Shown here piece by piece: positions 23,743 to 36,373 of a stretch of 64,000 nt of DNA; the stretch's first letter is position 1; each line of letters begins with the position of its first letter. The translations under genes were made by a program, and so were the position numbers. The stretch spans positions 62,001-126,000 of the forward strand of contig JAGXIW010000005.1 of NCBI GenBank assembly GCA_024635475.1, given 5' to 3'. A model generated the notes under the pieces. That model was given only the letters and a program-made list of their open reading frames with translations, did not search any database and had not been told where the DNA came from. The DNA comes from a bacterium (GTDB lineage: Bacteria; Patescibacteriota; Gracilibacteria; BD1-5; UBA6164).

Positions 23743-24774
23743 TTACCAAACTCAAGGGATTTTTTCAGAGCATTTATGACAAATTCAAGGTTTTTCCCAA
23801 TATATTTCTATTTTTTGTCAGATATGTCAGGATCTTTTTATTAATAATTCACCACATTTTGGACAATATGTACTTTCTGTTCCACTATCTCATATATTTC
23901 AAGTATAAATATATTTTAATCAGACTTTTTTTCATATCTCATATGCTTTTTTTAAAACTTCAAATGAAGTTGCTGGAGTATCAAGCATCTTGTAACTAGG
24001 ATAAAAAGCACTTATGTGCCATGGAATATCTACAGAAATACTTTTTATGAAATTAGCAATTTTTAACAAATCTTCTTCTTTATCATTTTCTCATTGTACT
24101 ATCAGAGTAGTTATTTCTAACCAGATATTTGTATACTTTGCTATAAATTCAATATTATCTAAAATAGGTTTTAGCCTGGCTCAGCAAATATTCTTATAAA
24201 ATTCTTCAGTAAATCATTTTAAATCTATATTTATTGCATCAATTAAGTCAGAAGCTTTTTCCCAAAATTCTTTACTTTGATATCAATTAGATACAAATAC
24301 ATTTTTGATATTATTTTTTCTTGCTAAAACCATTGTATCATAAGCATATTCAAAAAATATAGTAGGTTCATTATAGGTGTAGGCTATTATATTTATATTA
24401 TGTTTTTTACAGTAATCAATAATAGCTTCTGGTGGTAAATATTCTCATTTTTTCTCTATATCTTGGGTATTTGAAAATCTAGTTTGTGATATATCCCAAT
24501 TTTGACAAAATTTACAAAATAAGTTGCATCAAAAAGTTCAAAAAGAAAAAACCTTGCTTCACGGATGAAAGTGAAATAGAGGTTTTTTTTCTATTGGATC
24601 TATATTTATAGCAGTGGCTTGTGAATAAACAAGTAGATATAGTTTTCAATCTATATTTTGCCTTATTCAACATTTTCAAGTTTCTGAATTTTTGATAGTA
24701 CAATAATGACTACAACATGTACACTGAACTAATTCTCATTTTATAGGTTTATATAGTATACATTCTTTTCTCAT
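23743..24774 (-). CDS. AmmeMemoRadiSam system radical SAM enzyme
   Basis: [23 protein letters not shown] (CxxxCxxC), YTYNEPTIFFEYAYD, DLKGFTEEFYK; 344 codons. Confidence 0.9.
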
Positions 24775-24929
24775 AAGGTAAATATTAAAATGTAAAATTT
24801 AATACTTAAATAAAAAGACAAAGAAACAATTCTAGTAAAGAACCTAATAATTAATGAAATTATACACAAAAGCAAGTAAAAACAAAATTTTATATAGTTA
24901 TATCTAATTTATTTGCATTTTTATTATTT

Positions 24930-25310
24930 TTATTTATTTTTACATTTTTTACTTTTACAATTACATTTAATAGTTTCATCAGTGCAAAAGAATGATAAAT
25001 AGTAACTTGTTATTTCTTTTCCCTTTTTTATATCTTTTATAGCAATATCTGACGATTCATCAACAACTTTTGTATTTGGCTCGCATGAATGGTTTACAAA
25101 TTTTGCAGGTGATTGTTGCAGAATATATTTATCTTTAAAAGCAGTAAGGTATCTTTTTTCCTCTTCAGGAAGATTCTTCACATCTTCATCAGTTAGAATA
25201 GTATCTGTATTCCATTTAATAACAACTTCACCTTTTTTGAATTCACGATTAGCAAAAACTCCCATACCATCAATTTTTGAATTTTTTACTATAACATTAT
25301 TAGATTTCAT
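24930..25310 (-). CDS. SET domain protein
   Basis: NSKIDGMGVFANREFKKGEVV...KFVNHSCEPNTKVVDESSDIAIKDIKKGKEITSYYLSFFC: SET motifs; no TGA codons. Confidence 0.85.
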   Translation of the reverse strand: MKSNNVIVKNSKIDGMGVFANREFKKGEVVIKWNTDTILTDEDVKNLPEEEKRYLTAFKDKYILQQSPAKFVNHSCEPNTKVVDESSDIAIKDIKKGKEITSYYLSFFCTDETIKCNCKSKKCKNK

Positions 25311-25375
25311 ATATTTAATTAAGTGTTAGAAAAATAATTTTATATAAATATATTTTATCTGAACTGTTTTTATTA

Positions 25376-25888
25376 TTACCCCAATCATTGCCATATTTTT
25401 TTTCTTAGATACCAAGTATCATTATCATCTATAAGTTCTTGAGGTATATCTTCTGTAAATTCTTCATATCCATTTCTGCTATAAAATCATTTATTTCTTT
25501 CCATACTTATATCTACTCCAAACATTAGATATTTCCATTTTTTTTCGTATGAATAATTTTCTATAAATTTTAGCATTTTACTACCAAGTCATTTGTTACG
25601 AAAACTCTTATCGATAAAAAATCTCCTGAGAAAACCTACTTTTTCTCCTTGAAATAAAATTTCATGAACAGCAATAGTTGCTATGATTTTATTATCTTTT
25701 CTTAAACACCAAAAATTACCATTATGACTTTTATAAAAATTTTCAGGGTTTTGTAAATCTTTTCTTTTTAAAAAAGCTACTTCTTTTGTTCTTACATCAA
25801 AAAATTCTTTCCAAGTATAAATAAAAAAATCTTGAATTTCATTTGTATCTGAAGATGTTACAGGAATAAGTTGATCTAAATTATTCAT
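25376..25888 (-). CDS. GNAT family N-acetyltransferase
   Basis: ATIAVHEILFQGEKVGFLRRFFIDKSFRNKGLGSKMLKFIENYS; 171 codons. Confidence 0.8.
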
Positions 25889-26187
25889 AATATTATGTAT
25901 TAGTTTAAAAATAAATAATTATTTTTTTATTATAATTATTCTTCATATAAATCAAACTTACTTCCAAAATTAAAAATCATTTTGAAAAATCAAATTATTC
26001 TTTAAAATGGAAAGATAAGTTCTATATACTTTTGATTCCAAAAGTAACAAAAGAATTTAAGGGATTTCATCCCCTTAAAAATCCCTGAATCGTTTCCCGG
26101 ATTAAGTTCATATCACAGAGCAAATCTAATATGAAAGAATAGTTTTATCTTTCAATTGACCACTTAGTGAAAAAAAGAGAGTATACT

Positions 26188-26275
26188 GTCATTCTGAATG
26201 AAATGAAGAATCTCTTAAACTTAGTTTATTATATAAGCATTACTAAAGGGATCCTTCGTAAAAACTCAGGATGAC
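26188..26275. repeat. Repeat C: palindromic GTCAT...ATGAC element, 88 bp
   Basis: gtcattctgaatgaaatgaagaatct ... gggatccttcgtaaaaactcaggatgac. Confidence 0.75.
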
Positions 26276-26287
26276 GAAATTTCTAAA

Positions 26288-26470
26288 AACATTTAGAAAT
26301 ATGGGGTCTTAGGGGGGAGATTCTAGTGAGGAGAAACAGAAAGCACAAAACACAAATTCTGAATTTCGAAACCCCCTAAATCTTTTGCTTACTTTTGGAT
26401 TCAAAAGTAAAACTAAATTGATTTTTAATGGAAAATGTTTCTATGATTCTGAAACAAGTTCAATATGACA
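26288..26470 (+). repeat. Dispersed repeat A copy
   Basis: aaacatttagaaatatggggtcttaggggggagattctagtgag...cgaaaccccctaaatcttttgcttacttttggattcaaaagtaaaactaaatt...gattctgaaacaagttcaatatgac. Confidence 0.9.
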
Positions 26471-26535
26471 ATGAAGATACACTGGATTGCTTCGTTCCTC
26501 GCAATGACAAAATTACCAATTAATATTCATAAAAA

Positions 26536-28866
26536 ATGTTCAACCTAAAATCCAAATACTCTCCAACCTGAGATCAACCAAAAGCTATCGCAGAAATCCT
26601 TGGTTACTTAGAGAAATGACACAAATACCAAACTCTTTGGTGAGTTACTTGAAGTGGTAAGACTTTTACTATGGCTAATATTATACAAAAAATACAAAAA
26701 CCAACTTTGATAATTGCTCACAACAAGACTCTTGCAGCACAATTAGCCCAAGAATTTAAAGAATATTTTCCAGATAATGCAGTGCATTATTTTGTGTCTT
26801 ATTATGATTATTATCAACCGGAAGCTTATGTGAAAAAAACTGATACTTATATAGAAAAAGAAGCGACAATCAATGCAGAAATAGATAGACTTCGTCATGC
26901 TGCAACTCAGAGCTTGATTACTCGTAAAGATGTGATTATAGTGGCTTCTGTAAGTTGTATTTATGGTATTGGGGATATAGATGCTTATATAGATTTTGCA
27001 TTTGATATAAAAGTAGGCAATTTTTATAAGATAGAAGATTTACTAAAAAAACTTGTTTCTATGCAGTTTAGAAGAGCAAGTAGTGATTTTAAACCTGGGA
27101 CTTTTCAGATTCTAGGTGATGTACTTGAGATATTTCCATCAAGTGAAGAAACTATCTATACAATCGAATTTTGGGGAGAAGAAGTAAGTAATATTACAAG
27201 AAGAAATTATCTGACGGGAGAAGTCTATGAAGTACTTAGTGAAGTTACGATATTTCCAGCAAAACATACAGTTACTACAAAAGATAGAATTGCAGAGATA
27301 ATTCCAGCAATTCAAAAAGAACTTGATGAGAGATTAAAATATTACAAAGAAGAGCTTTGAGATGTTCTGAAATACGAAAGACTAAAAACAAAGGTAGAAT
27401 ATGATATTGAGATGATGCAAGAAGTTGGGTATGTGAATGGAATAGAGAATTATTCTAGATATTTAGATGGTAGACAAGCTTGATTTCCACCAGCAACTTT
27501 GATAGATTATTTCAAGGATGATTATCTGTGTTTTATAGATGAATCTCATATGACAGTTCCTCAAATAGGAGGTATGTATGCTTGAGATAAATCAAGAAAA
27601 GATAATCTAGTAAATAACTGATTTAGGCTTCCTTCAGCTCTTGATAATAGGCCTCTTAAGTTTGGAGAATTTGAAGCAAAAATGAGACAAGTTGTATTTG
27701 TTTCTGCTACTCCTTCAGTGTTTGAGATAGAGCATAGTATGGAGAATTGATGACAAATACCAAGTTTTGAATATTTCAAAAAATTTGATCCACTAATTGA
27801 TTGAGATTGGATAACTAGCGAAAAAAATAGGGTTGTACCTCAAGTAATTAGACCTACTTGACTACTTGATCCAGAAATAGAGATAAAACCTATGGAATTT
27901 ATGATAGATGATATTATAAAAACTCTGGATTATGTGATAGAAAAAAATGAAAGAATGTTAATTACAACTATCACAAAGAGATCAAGTGAAGAACTAGCTG
28001 ATTATTTACTTGAAAATGGTTATAAAGTGAGATATTTGCATAGTGAAATAGAAACTTTAGAAAGACTTGAAATACTGAAAATGCTTAGACAATGAGAGAT
28101 AGATGTCATAGTTTGAGTAAATCTTCTTAGAGAATGACTTGATTTACCAGAAGTATCAAGAATTGCAATTATTGATGCTGATAAACAATGATTTTTGAGA
28201 AGTGAGTCAGCTTTGGTTCAAATTATTTGAAGAGCTGCAAGAAATAGCACTGGTAAAGTAGTTATGTATACTGAAAGAGTGAAAGAGAAAAAAGAAAAAT
28301 GAGAAGTTGTCATTCCTGCACCTTCTTCTGTCATCCTCGGTCAAGACCCGGGGATCTCTAGCAAGGTAAAACTAACAAATGAAATTAATGACCCTAATGT
28401 TTCAAAAAGTACTAATCCAAAAGATGATACTATAAGTTTTGGTGAGTTGATAGATTCCGGATCAGGTCCGGAATGACAACCACTGACAACTGATAATTGA
28501 CAGATACCTTTTGCCCTTTGAACTCTTACTAGACTTGATAATGGAAAATTGATAAACCAAGATTCACTTATTGTTTCTGAAAGTATGAGAAAAGCCATTG
28601 ATTTAACTTATTATAGAAGAAAAGTTCAAAATGATTATAACTTGAAAAATGGAATAACTCCTACAACGATTTTTAGTACTATAAAAGATATGTGATTAAA
28701 AACTAAAAAAGTTGATTATTCGATTTTGGATAAACAAACTTTAGAAAAACAGTTAAAGAGACTTGAACTTGAGATGGATATAGCTTCAGCAAACCTAGAT
28801 TTTGAAAAAGCAGCAGAATTAAGAGATACAATTATAGAAATTAGAAGAGGGAAGAGGAAAAAATAA
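26536..28866 (+). CDS. uvrB: Excinuclease ABC subunit B with an unusual ~100-aa internal insertion
   Basis: [50 protein letters not shown]...[11 protein letters not shown]...[12 protein letters not shown]...[31 protein letters not shown]; 777 codons. Confidence 0.95.
28330..28477. repeat. Repeat C inserted in-frame within uvrB
   Basis: gtcatcctcggtcaagacccggggatct ... agattccggatcaggtccggaatgac; same end structure as 28875-28961. Confidence 0.8.
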
Positions 28867-28874
28867 AAAACACA

Positions 28875-28961
28875 GTCATCCTGAATTTATTTCAGGATCT
28901 ATTATGCAGTGATATGAGGTATAATAATGTATTAAAGATTCCGGACTAAATCCGGAATGAC
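28875..28961. repeat. Repeat C, intergenic copy
   Basis: gtcatcctgaatttatttcaggatct ... agattccggactaaatccggaatgac. Confidence 0.85.
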
Positions 28962-28999
28962 AGAAAATTACAATTACTTAATTCTTAATTATATTTCTT

Positions 29000-29569
29000 A
29001 TGTTTAGCTGAATAGTTGAAAAAAAATCAAAAATAAAATCTATAAATGCTTGAGAATTTGTAGTAGAAAATATATTTACTGATTTGACTATCGGTCAGAG
29101 TATAGCTCATGATTGAGCTTGTATGACTGTAACTGAGATTTTAGATGACTCTTATAAATTTTTTGCTATGGAAGAAACTCTAAAAAAGACAGATTTTTGA
29201 AGTAAAAAAGTGTGAGATAATTTCAATATAGAAAGATGTGTAAGATATGGAGATAGGATAGATTGACACTTTGTTACAGGACATATTGATGATGTATGAG
29301 TTGTTAAAAAAATAGAAAAAAAAGATGATAATTCACAAGTATTTACTATATCTTTTGACGAAAAGTTTAAAGATTTACTTGTAGAAAAATGAAGCATCTC
29401 TGTAAATTGAGTTAGTCTGACACTGGTTGAAGTAGGAAATGATTATTTTACTATTTCTTTGATTCCCCATACCTTAGAAATAACTAATTTGTGAGAGTTA
29501 TCAGTATGAGATAAAGTAAATCTAGAATTTGATATACTTGGTAAATATATAATAAAAAGTAAAACATAA
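29000..29569 (+). CDS. ribE: Riboflavin synthase alpha subunit
   Basis: MFSGIVEKKSKIKSINAGEFVVENIFTDLTIGQSIAHDGACMTVTEI...HFVTGHIDDVGVV...VNGVSLTLVEVGNDYFTISLIPHTLEITNL; 190 codons. Confidence 0.92.
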
Positions 29570-29578
29570 CATATTTTC

Positions 29579-29622
29579 AAAAAGCAATTGCAATAATTAA
29601 AAGATAAATTGCAATTGCTTTT
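29579..29622 (+). terminator. Hairpin terminator
   Basis: aaaagcaattgcaataattaaaagataaattgcaattgctttttt. Confidence 0.75.
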
Positions 29623-29715
29623 TTAATTAGATTTCGTCTTTTAATTTAAAAATAAAATTGACATTAATCAATTATTTTTTATAGTTTCATAACTATAAAT
29701 TATAAAATTATTCTT

Positions 29716-30612
29716 ATGGATGATACAAAATATCTATTTTTAGCTTTAGATAATGAGTCTTCAAAATTATGAAAAAACACATATGAAATGGCATTGGGGC
29801 TTAGAAAAATGTATAAAAAAGATAGCGAATTTAAAAAATCTTTGGATGAATTCTTGTTAGAGTTTAATCAAAATAATGAAGAAAAAATCACAATTAAAGA
29901 TTTATTAGATATAAATTTTGATAGAAAGGTACCTTTTGAAAAGGTAAAATTGATAAAACAATTTTTAGAAGAAAATTTAAACAAGTTTAATATTGGGATT
30001 TCATTTAAATCAGGAGCTTTTATATGAATAGAGGGGTGTATCAATGATGTGAAAAACTCGGTAATGAATTTTACTTGACTAGTAAATAATGCTGAATCTT
30101 TTTTAAATTTTGTTAAGGTTATAAGAGATTTTTTGATGGAATTGAAAGGTAAAGTTGATTCAATTTTAAATGATAAAAAATTTAGAGAAGTATTAGATTT
30201 TTTATTTTCTAATTTATGTCAAAAGTGACAGAAAGAGGTGTTACAAAAAGTTTGTGAAAATATTAAGTGAAAAGAAGAATATAAAGAATTAGTATACAGA
30301 AAAAAATGATGAGAAAAAAGTGATACTTCTATACTGATAAATTTTATAATTTGAGATAATAATGAATTAAAAATAAAACTTACTCAACATTTGTCTTTGA
30401 TTCATTCATGAAAAAATAAAACTCAAAAACTTAAAAAAGAATTTTTAGATTTATTTATAAATCATTTAATAAAAGATAAAGCTTTACTTGATTGAATTAT
30501 TGATAATGGTACTTGGGATTTATCTCTAGATATACAAGATGAATTTGAATGAAAAAGGTGAAAAGTTAGAGAAAAAAAGTTAAAGGAGAAAAAGTTAAAA
30601 AAGAGAAGATAG
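29716..30612 (+). CDS. Hypothetical protein
   Basis: 299-codon frame with TGA=Gly starting MDDTKYLFLALDNESSKLGKNTYEMALGLRKMYKKDSEFKKSLDEFL. Confidence 0.65.
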
Positions 30613-30650
30613 TAGAAAATGAGAAAGAAAATGGTTTATCAGTAAAAAAA

Positions 30651-32642
30651 ATGATAATAAACAAAATTCATAGTTTAACTATAAACCAGCAAATATGGTT
30701 TTTTAGTAATTTTTGTAATCAATTAAGAAAAACCTATTGATATGCCTGAATAATAGAAAAAAAGAATGAAAGTTATTTAATGCTTTATAGGTTTTTATGA
30801 AAGAACCATTGATATCAATCATTTTTGAATTTATTAAAACATAAAAAAACAAAAATTTGAAAATCTATAATAAATAGGTTTGTTATAAAAGTATTTAAAG
30901 ATGAAAAATTGTTTGATATGACTAGTACTTTATTAGATTTAGATAAAGAATTATTTATTTCTGCTAGTATGGAACCAGATACAAATAAAAATGATTTTTC
31001 AAAAATTGAAGAGAAAGAAAGAATAAATTCTAGAATTGAAAGTGGTTTCTTATGATTATCAGCCGAAGGTCAAAGAAACTTTTTATTAAAAATATATAAA
31101 AAAATTACAAATGAAGATATTGTAATTACATCATCAAAAGAAATGACCAATATTAAAGAAGTAATAAATAATTTTATAAAAAGTAAATCAGAATATATCT
31201 TTAGTTTATTTTTCTTTAAGGATAATAAAATCAAGTCTAAAAAATATATAGAAAAACTTGTTTTATGATTATGTAAATCTATAGAATGTAAAAATTATTG
31301 TGTACAATTTTTCTGACTTGAAGAAGAAATAAGAAATATAGAAGAAGAAAATACAGATACAAAAGTTAGTCCTGTAGCAAATTTTGAAGCATTAGATTGG
31401 ATTCAAAAGGATACTTGACCAAAAGATATTTGAGCAATTTTGACACTTGTAAGTGATAAAGATGATATTCTTGATTGAGATGAAATACCTGATTGAGATG
31501 AACCTTGAATAATTTTAGATTGAGCAAAATCAGAGAAATTATCACTTGTAAAGCAAACTTTAAATAGTGAAGAAAATATATGATTAAGAAATTATTTGAA
31601 TTGACTAAATGCTATAGAACAGAGAGAATTTCTAATTAAATTATTTAATGAAGCTAAAAAAATAGATAATTTGCAAGTTATAATGTGAAAATGAAAGACT
31701 CTTTCATTGCAGTTAACTAAATTATTTAAGAATGGTTTAGATTTATCTGAAAAAAATAGGAAAAGATTAAATATGAATTTATATTTTTTATTAGATAACT
31801 GAAATAATTCAAAATTACAAGAAGAAACAATTGATTTTATAATCAGATTTTTACTAAAAAATGAAGTATTATTTGATACAATATGAATAGTAGTTGAAAC
31901 AAGAAAAAACAATAAAACGGAAATAGTAGAATTAGAAGTATTAAGTAATGAATCAGTTATAGAATGACAAATGAATAAATGAGAAATAGTTGATACAAAT
32001 ATACAAGAAAGAGAAGATAATAGTTGAAATAAAATATTACCAGAAATTCCTAAAATAAACAAAGAAACAAGTATAGAAAGTCAAGAATGACAAGTTTGCT
32101 CAGAAAAATGAAAAATAATTGAACCACCAAAACAAAAAGTAGATTTAGATGTATCAATTAAGTGAGAGCAAACTGAAATAAAACCAATTGAGCTTGATGT
32201 TGATAAAGGATGATTTTTAAAAGAAAGGCCTCCTGCTTTTGATAAAATGGGGGAAACAATAAAACCAATTCCATGACAAAGAAGAGAAGTTCTTTCCACA
32301 TATTCCTCTATGGCTTCAAAAATTAAACCAAGTACATCTTTAAAGCTATCTGATTTTTTAGTTGTAATTAATGCGAAAATACAAGAAAAATTAAGAGAAA
32401 ATCATCCAAAAATAAAAAGTGAAAATTATAAGGATTATGAGATTTTAGACTGACATTTTATTACAGTTCTTAGTTGAACAGACTGATGTATTATCCAAAA
32501 TATGTTTAGTAATTTACAAGAATGAATAAAGAAGTGTGATAGATGGCAAAATATAACAGAAATTATTAGTTTAGTGGATCTTGATAATGAGTTAAGTAGA
32601 TATATAATGGAAAATAGAATTAATAAAACTGAAAGTAAGTAA
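30651..32642 (+). CDS. Large hypothetical protein
   Basis: 664-codon frame with TGA=Gly: MIINKIHSLTINQQIWFFSNFCNQLRKTYGYAGIIEKKNE...; internal acidic stretch DKDDILDGDEIPDGDEPGIILDG. Confidence 0.65.
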
Positions 32643-32736
32643 AATCGTAAAAAAAATTATAATAAATTATAATCTTTTTTTCTAAAAGTTGTATAATATA
32701 TAACAATAACCATATTTAATTTTTAAATTATTTTTT

Positions 32737-33423
32737 ATGCCTGATGATCTAAATTGTTCTAAAATAGAGATACAAAAGCCAATTTTACCTATAAGTTTAT
32801 GAAAAAATGAAGAAACACCTATAAAAGTTTGAGCTATTATTGAATGAAAAAGTGTAAATAAGTTTGGTTTATTTTATTTAAAAGATTTAACTGAAGTATG
32901 AGGACTTCATAAAAATTTACTTAATAAATCATTATGAACTTATAATTGAGTAGATATGTCTTTTCAAAGTACAAAATGTGATAAATGATGAATTATTGCA
33001 GAGCATTGACATAATAATCCTGAAAAAAATGATGTAACAGATGAATTAATAATTATGATGGATGAGTGATGAGTTTATTGAGATATAGGAACTTTTATAA
33101 CTGAAGAATGAATTATGAGAATTCCTGCAGGCGATGAGCATTGATGAAAATCAAACTGAAACTGGATTAGTCTAAAACCAAGAGGATATACTTTTATTTG
33201 AATTGATAATGATGATTGATGATTTTTTTATTGAAATTGACAAAAAGAGATTAAAATAATGAAATTATCATGAGATAAAGTTTTTTTAACTAGTGAATTG
33301 TGATATAAAGCTGATGTTTTGTTTTTAGAATTTTGAGAATGATTGGTTAATATAAGAAAAGATATAAATGGTAGAATAATGTCATCTAATTGGGATTTTG
33401 TAATAATTTGAGAAGTGGAATAA
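32737..33423 (+). CDS. Gly-rich hypothetical protein
   Basis: 229-codon frame starting MPDDLNCSKIEIQKPILPISLGKNEETPIKVGAIIEGKSVNKFG. Confidence 0.65.
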
Positions 33424-33532
33424 TTTTTGTAAAAATAAACATATAAATTACGGCCTTTATTTTGATTTAATAACTTTTTATGATAAAATAGGTGTAGATA
33501 TATTTCTACATCTATTTTATTATTTTAAAAAT

Positions 33533-34270
33533 ATGCTTACCAATATACTTGAAGATTATTGATTTTCGCATAAAGAAGCCAAAATATACCTTACTTGTTT
33601 GGAATTAGGTAATTCTATAGTAAGTGCTATTGCAAGACATTCTGGAGAAAATAGAATCACAACATATTCAATATTAAAAGATCTAAAAAAAAGATGAATA
33701 GCAAATGAAATCACAAAAAATAGTGTGAAGTATTTTAGTGTTGTTTCTCCTGAAAAGTTACTTGAAATCGAAAAAAATAAAATAAATAAATTAAAAAATA
33801 TAATGCCTGAATTACTCGCTATTTCTAATAGTTTTTGAAATAAACCAAAAGTTTATTTTTATGAATGATTTGAAAGGGTAAAAAATTTATTTAAAGAAAT
33901 AGTTGATTATTGAGATTATTTAACCGAACCATTTTTGACTTTTGTTTGAACAACAGATATGGATCCAAGGTTTGATGAATATTTTTCCAATGAATTTTTT
34001 GAATATAGGAAAACTCAAAAAAATCCTACAAAAGCAATAATAGCAGATAATAAATCTAAATATACAAATTATCATCTTGATATGCATAACACTTTGATAA
34101 TTGAAGATCCTATATTTGAGATGTGAAATGAAATAGTTATTTATTGAAATAAAATAGCAGTTTTAAGTTACAAAAAAGATGAGATTTATGGTTTGATAAT
34201 AGAAAGTGAGGTACTTAGTAAATGACTCAAGAGTATGTTTAACTTAATTTGGAAAGCTTATAAAAAATAA
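33533..34270 (+). CDS. TrmB-family transcriptional regulator
   Basis: MLTNILEDYGFSHKEAKIYLTCLELGNSIVSAIARHSGENRITTYSILKDLKKRGIANEI...; TrmB-type wHTH; 246 codons. Confidence 0.8.
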
Positions 34271-34297
34271 AAAAAATATAAAAATAAAAACAAAAAT

Positions 34298-36373
34298 ATG
34301 TCAGTTAATAGCAAAATATCAGACTCATTTTTAAAAATTTGAAAATCAGTTTTAAATCTAGCAGAAGTAATTAAAAAAACTCCTGGTATTTTGACATATT
34401 TTATTAATTGAGAAAAAAAGGATTTAAAAGATATTTCAAAATTAAATAATAAAAACTTTAAATTTTATGTTTGAGAAACTAAAAAATATGAAAAAGATCA
34501 ATTTTATTCAGAAAATTTTTATATTTGAGCAATTGCTAATTTAATTGATTTGCTTGAAAATGGTTGAAGTCTGGATATAGAAGTCTGAGCAGATGTAAGT
34601 AAGATTATGAATGAAAACTGAGAGGTTTCTAATAGTATGACAACACAAGAACAAATTGAATTTATAAGAGAAATAATAAGAAAAAATTTTAAAAAATTTG
34701 AAAACAAAATAAACATTATTAATACTTCGAAAAGACACCCTGAACTTTTTCAAGAATTGGAGCAAAATTGACTTGATTGATTAAATAGTGATAAGAATGA
34801 ATTAGAATTATGAGAAAAATTTAAATCTTTAGATATAGCTAAATTACTTTATGGAGCTTGTAAAGAGAATGAAATTTTCTTTAATAAAATAAAATGAACA
34901 AGACCAGAAAAAATCAAAGAAAATGATTTAGAAAAACCAAAATATTATTCAATTATTGAAATAGCTTTTCGTTTTACGGATTATATTAATTGAATAAATA
35001 TCCATGGCTGAGAAAGGAGACAAGAAAGGTATGATGTAATAATTAGATGAATAATAAATTGAGATTATAATCATATACCTACAATCAAAAAAATATATAA
35101 TTTTCTACAAACTAGACAAAATTTATGAACTTTTGGTTCTCTTCATTTTAATAAAAAAATTTTTGAAAAAGAATTGGAAGAAACAAAAAAGATAAAAAAA
35201 TGAAAAATTATAAATTTAATTTGAATGGTATCATTATCCGTCTGGTTTATACTAACTTGAGTTTCTGACTGTAAACAAAAAAAAGTATATTGTATTAGTG
35301 AGAGGCAAAAATCTTTAATATTAGATATTTTGCATTGAGTTTCTCTAACTCAATATATATGATGAGTATGAAATCAAGAATATACAACAGAAGACCAAAA
35401 AAATGAAAGAATTAATTATTTATGAGAGAAATTGGTTGGTTTATTTATTAGAAGATATTGAGAATGAGATTTTGAGGTAGAAAAATTACAATTATTTTTT
35501 ATTTTGAAAATCATTGAGTTAAAAGAATATAGTTTTAATGAAATGAATTATTGAGATAAATTGTATTTGAGATTAATAGATGAAATTTTGGATGATTCAA
35601 TAAACAAAACTAAGTTAGTATCATATTGATTTAATGTTGATAATAATTATTGAAAATATATTGAATATAAAGAAGATTTTTCAAATACATATAAATCAGA
35701 TATTGAATTAGAATTAGATGAATCAGATGTAAAAAAAATCTGAGAATATATGAGTAAAGATTGAACTCCCTCAGATATTGCTTTATATAAAAAAGATTGA
35801 AAAAAATATATAGTTGCAAGAAATTATTCGTATGGTAAATATAGTTTTGAAAAAGCAAAGGTAGTTTCTTTAGATTTTTTATGAACACCTTTTAATTATT
35901 TCAGTACTTTATTAATGAAAACATGAAGCTCTATTTGAGATGATTTTTATCACTTGGATGAGCAAATTATCAAATTCTTAGTTGATAAAGTTATTAGTTG
36001 AGAAACAAATGTAAAAGATATAAAAAATTGGAATTTAATAGATAAAATAGATTTTTTATATAAAAATTTTCCTGATAAATTTAGTTTTGATTTAAAAGAA
36101 GTATTGAATAATACAATAAATATGCCACAAGTGCTTGTAGATGAAATTGTAAAAAATAAAATGAGTTTATTTTTTACAAAAGTTTGAATATATACATTGG
36201 ATGAAAAGGATAAATTAGAATATAGTGTTTATGTTTATGAATATAAACAAAAAAGATATTTTATTTTAGATATGTGATGAGATAATTTTTGAGAATCATT
36301 AAAAATATATTTGAATGAAAGTAGATTTAGTGATTGAAAAGAATTTGCCAAAAAATTATTAAAACTGTTGTAG
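34298..36373 (+). CDS. Large hypothetical protein with predicted TM segment
   Basis: 692-codon frame with TGA=Gly: MSVNSKISDSFLKIGKSVLNLAEVIKKTPGILTYFING...; IINLIGMVSLSVWFILTGVSDC hydrophobic segment. Confidence 0.65.

Noticed and set aside
26536-28866. uvrB as a frameshifted or multi-stop pseudogene
   Set aside because: All interruptions are TGA and fall on Gly positions; the reading frame is continuous under code 25.
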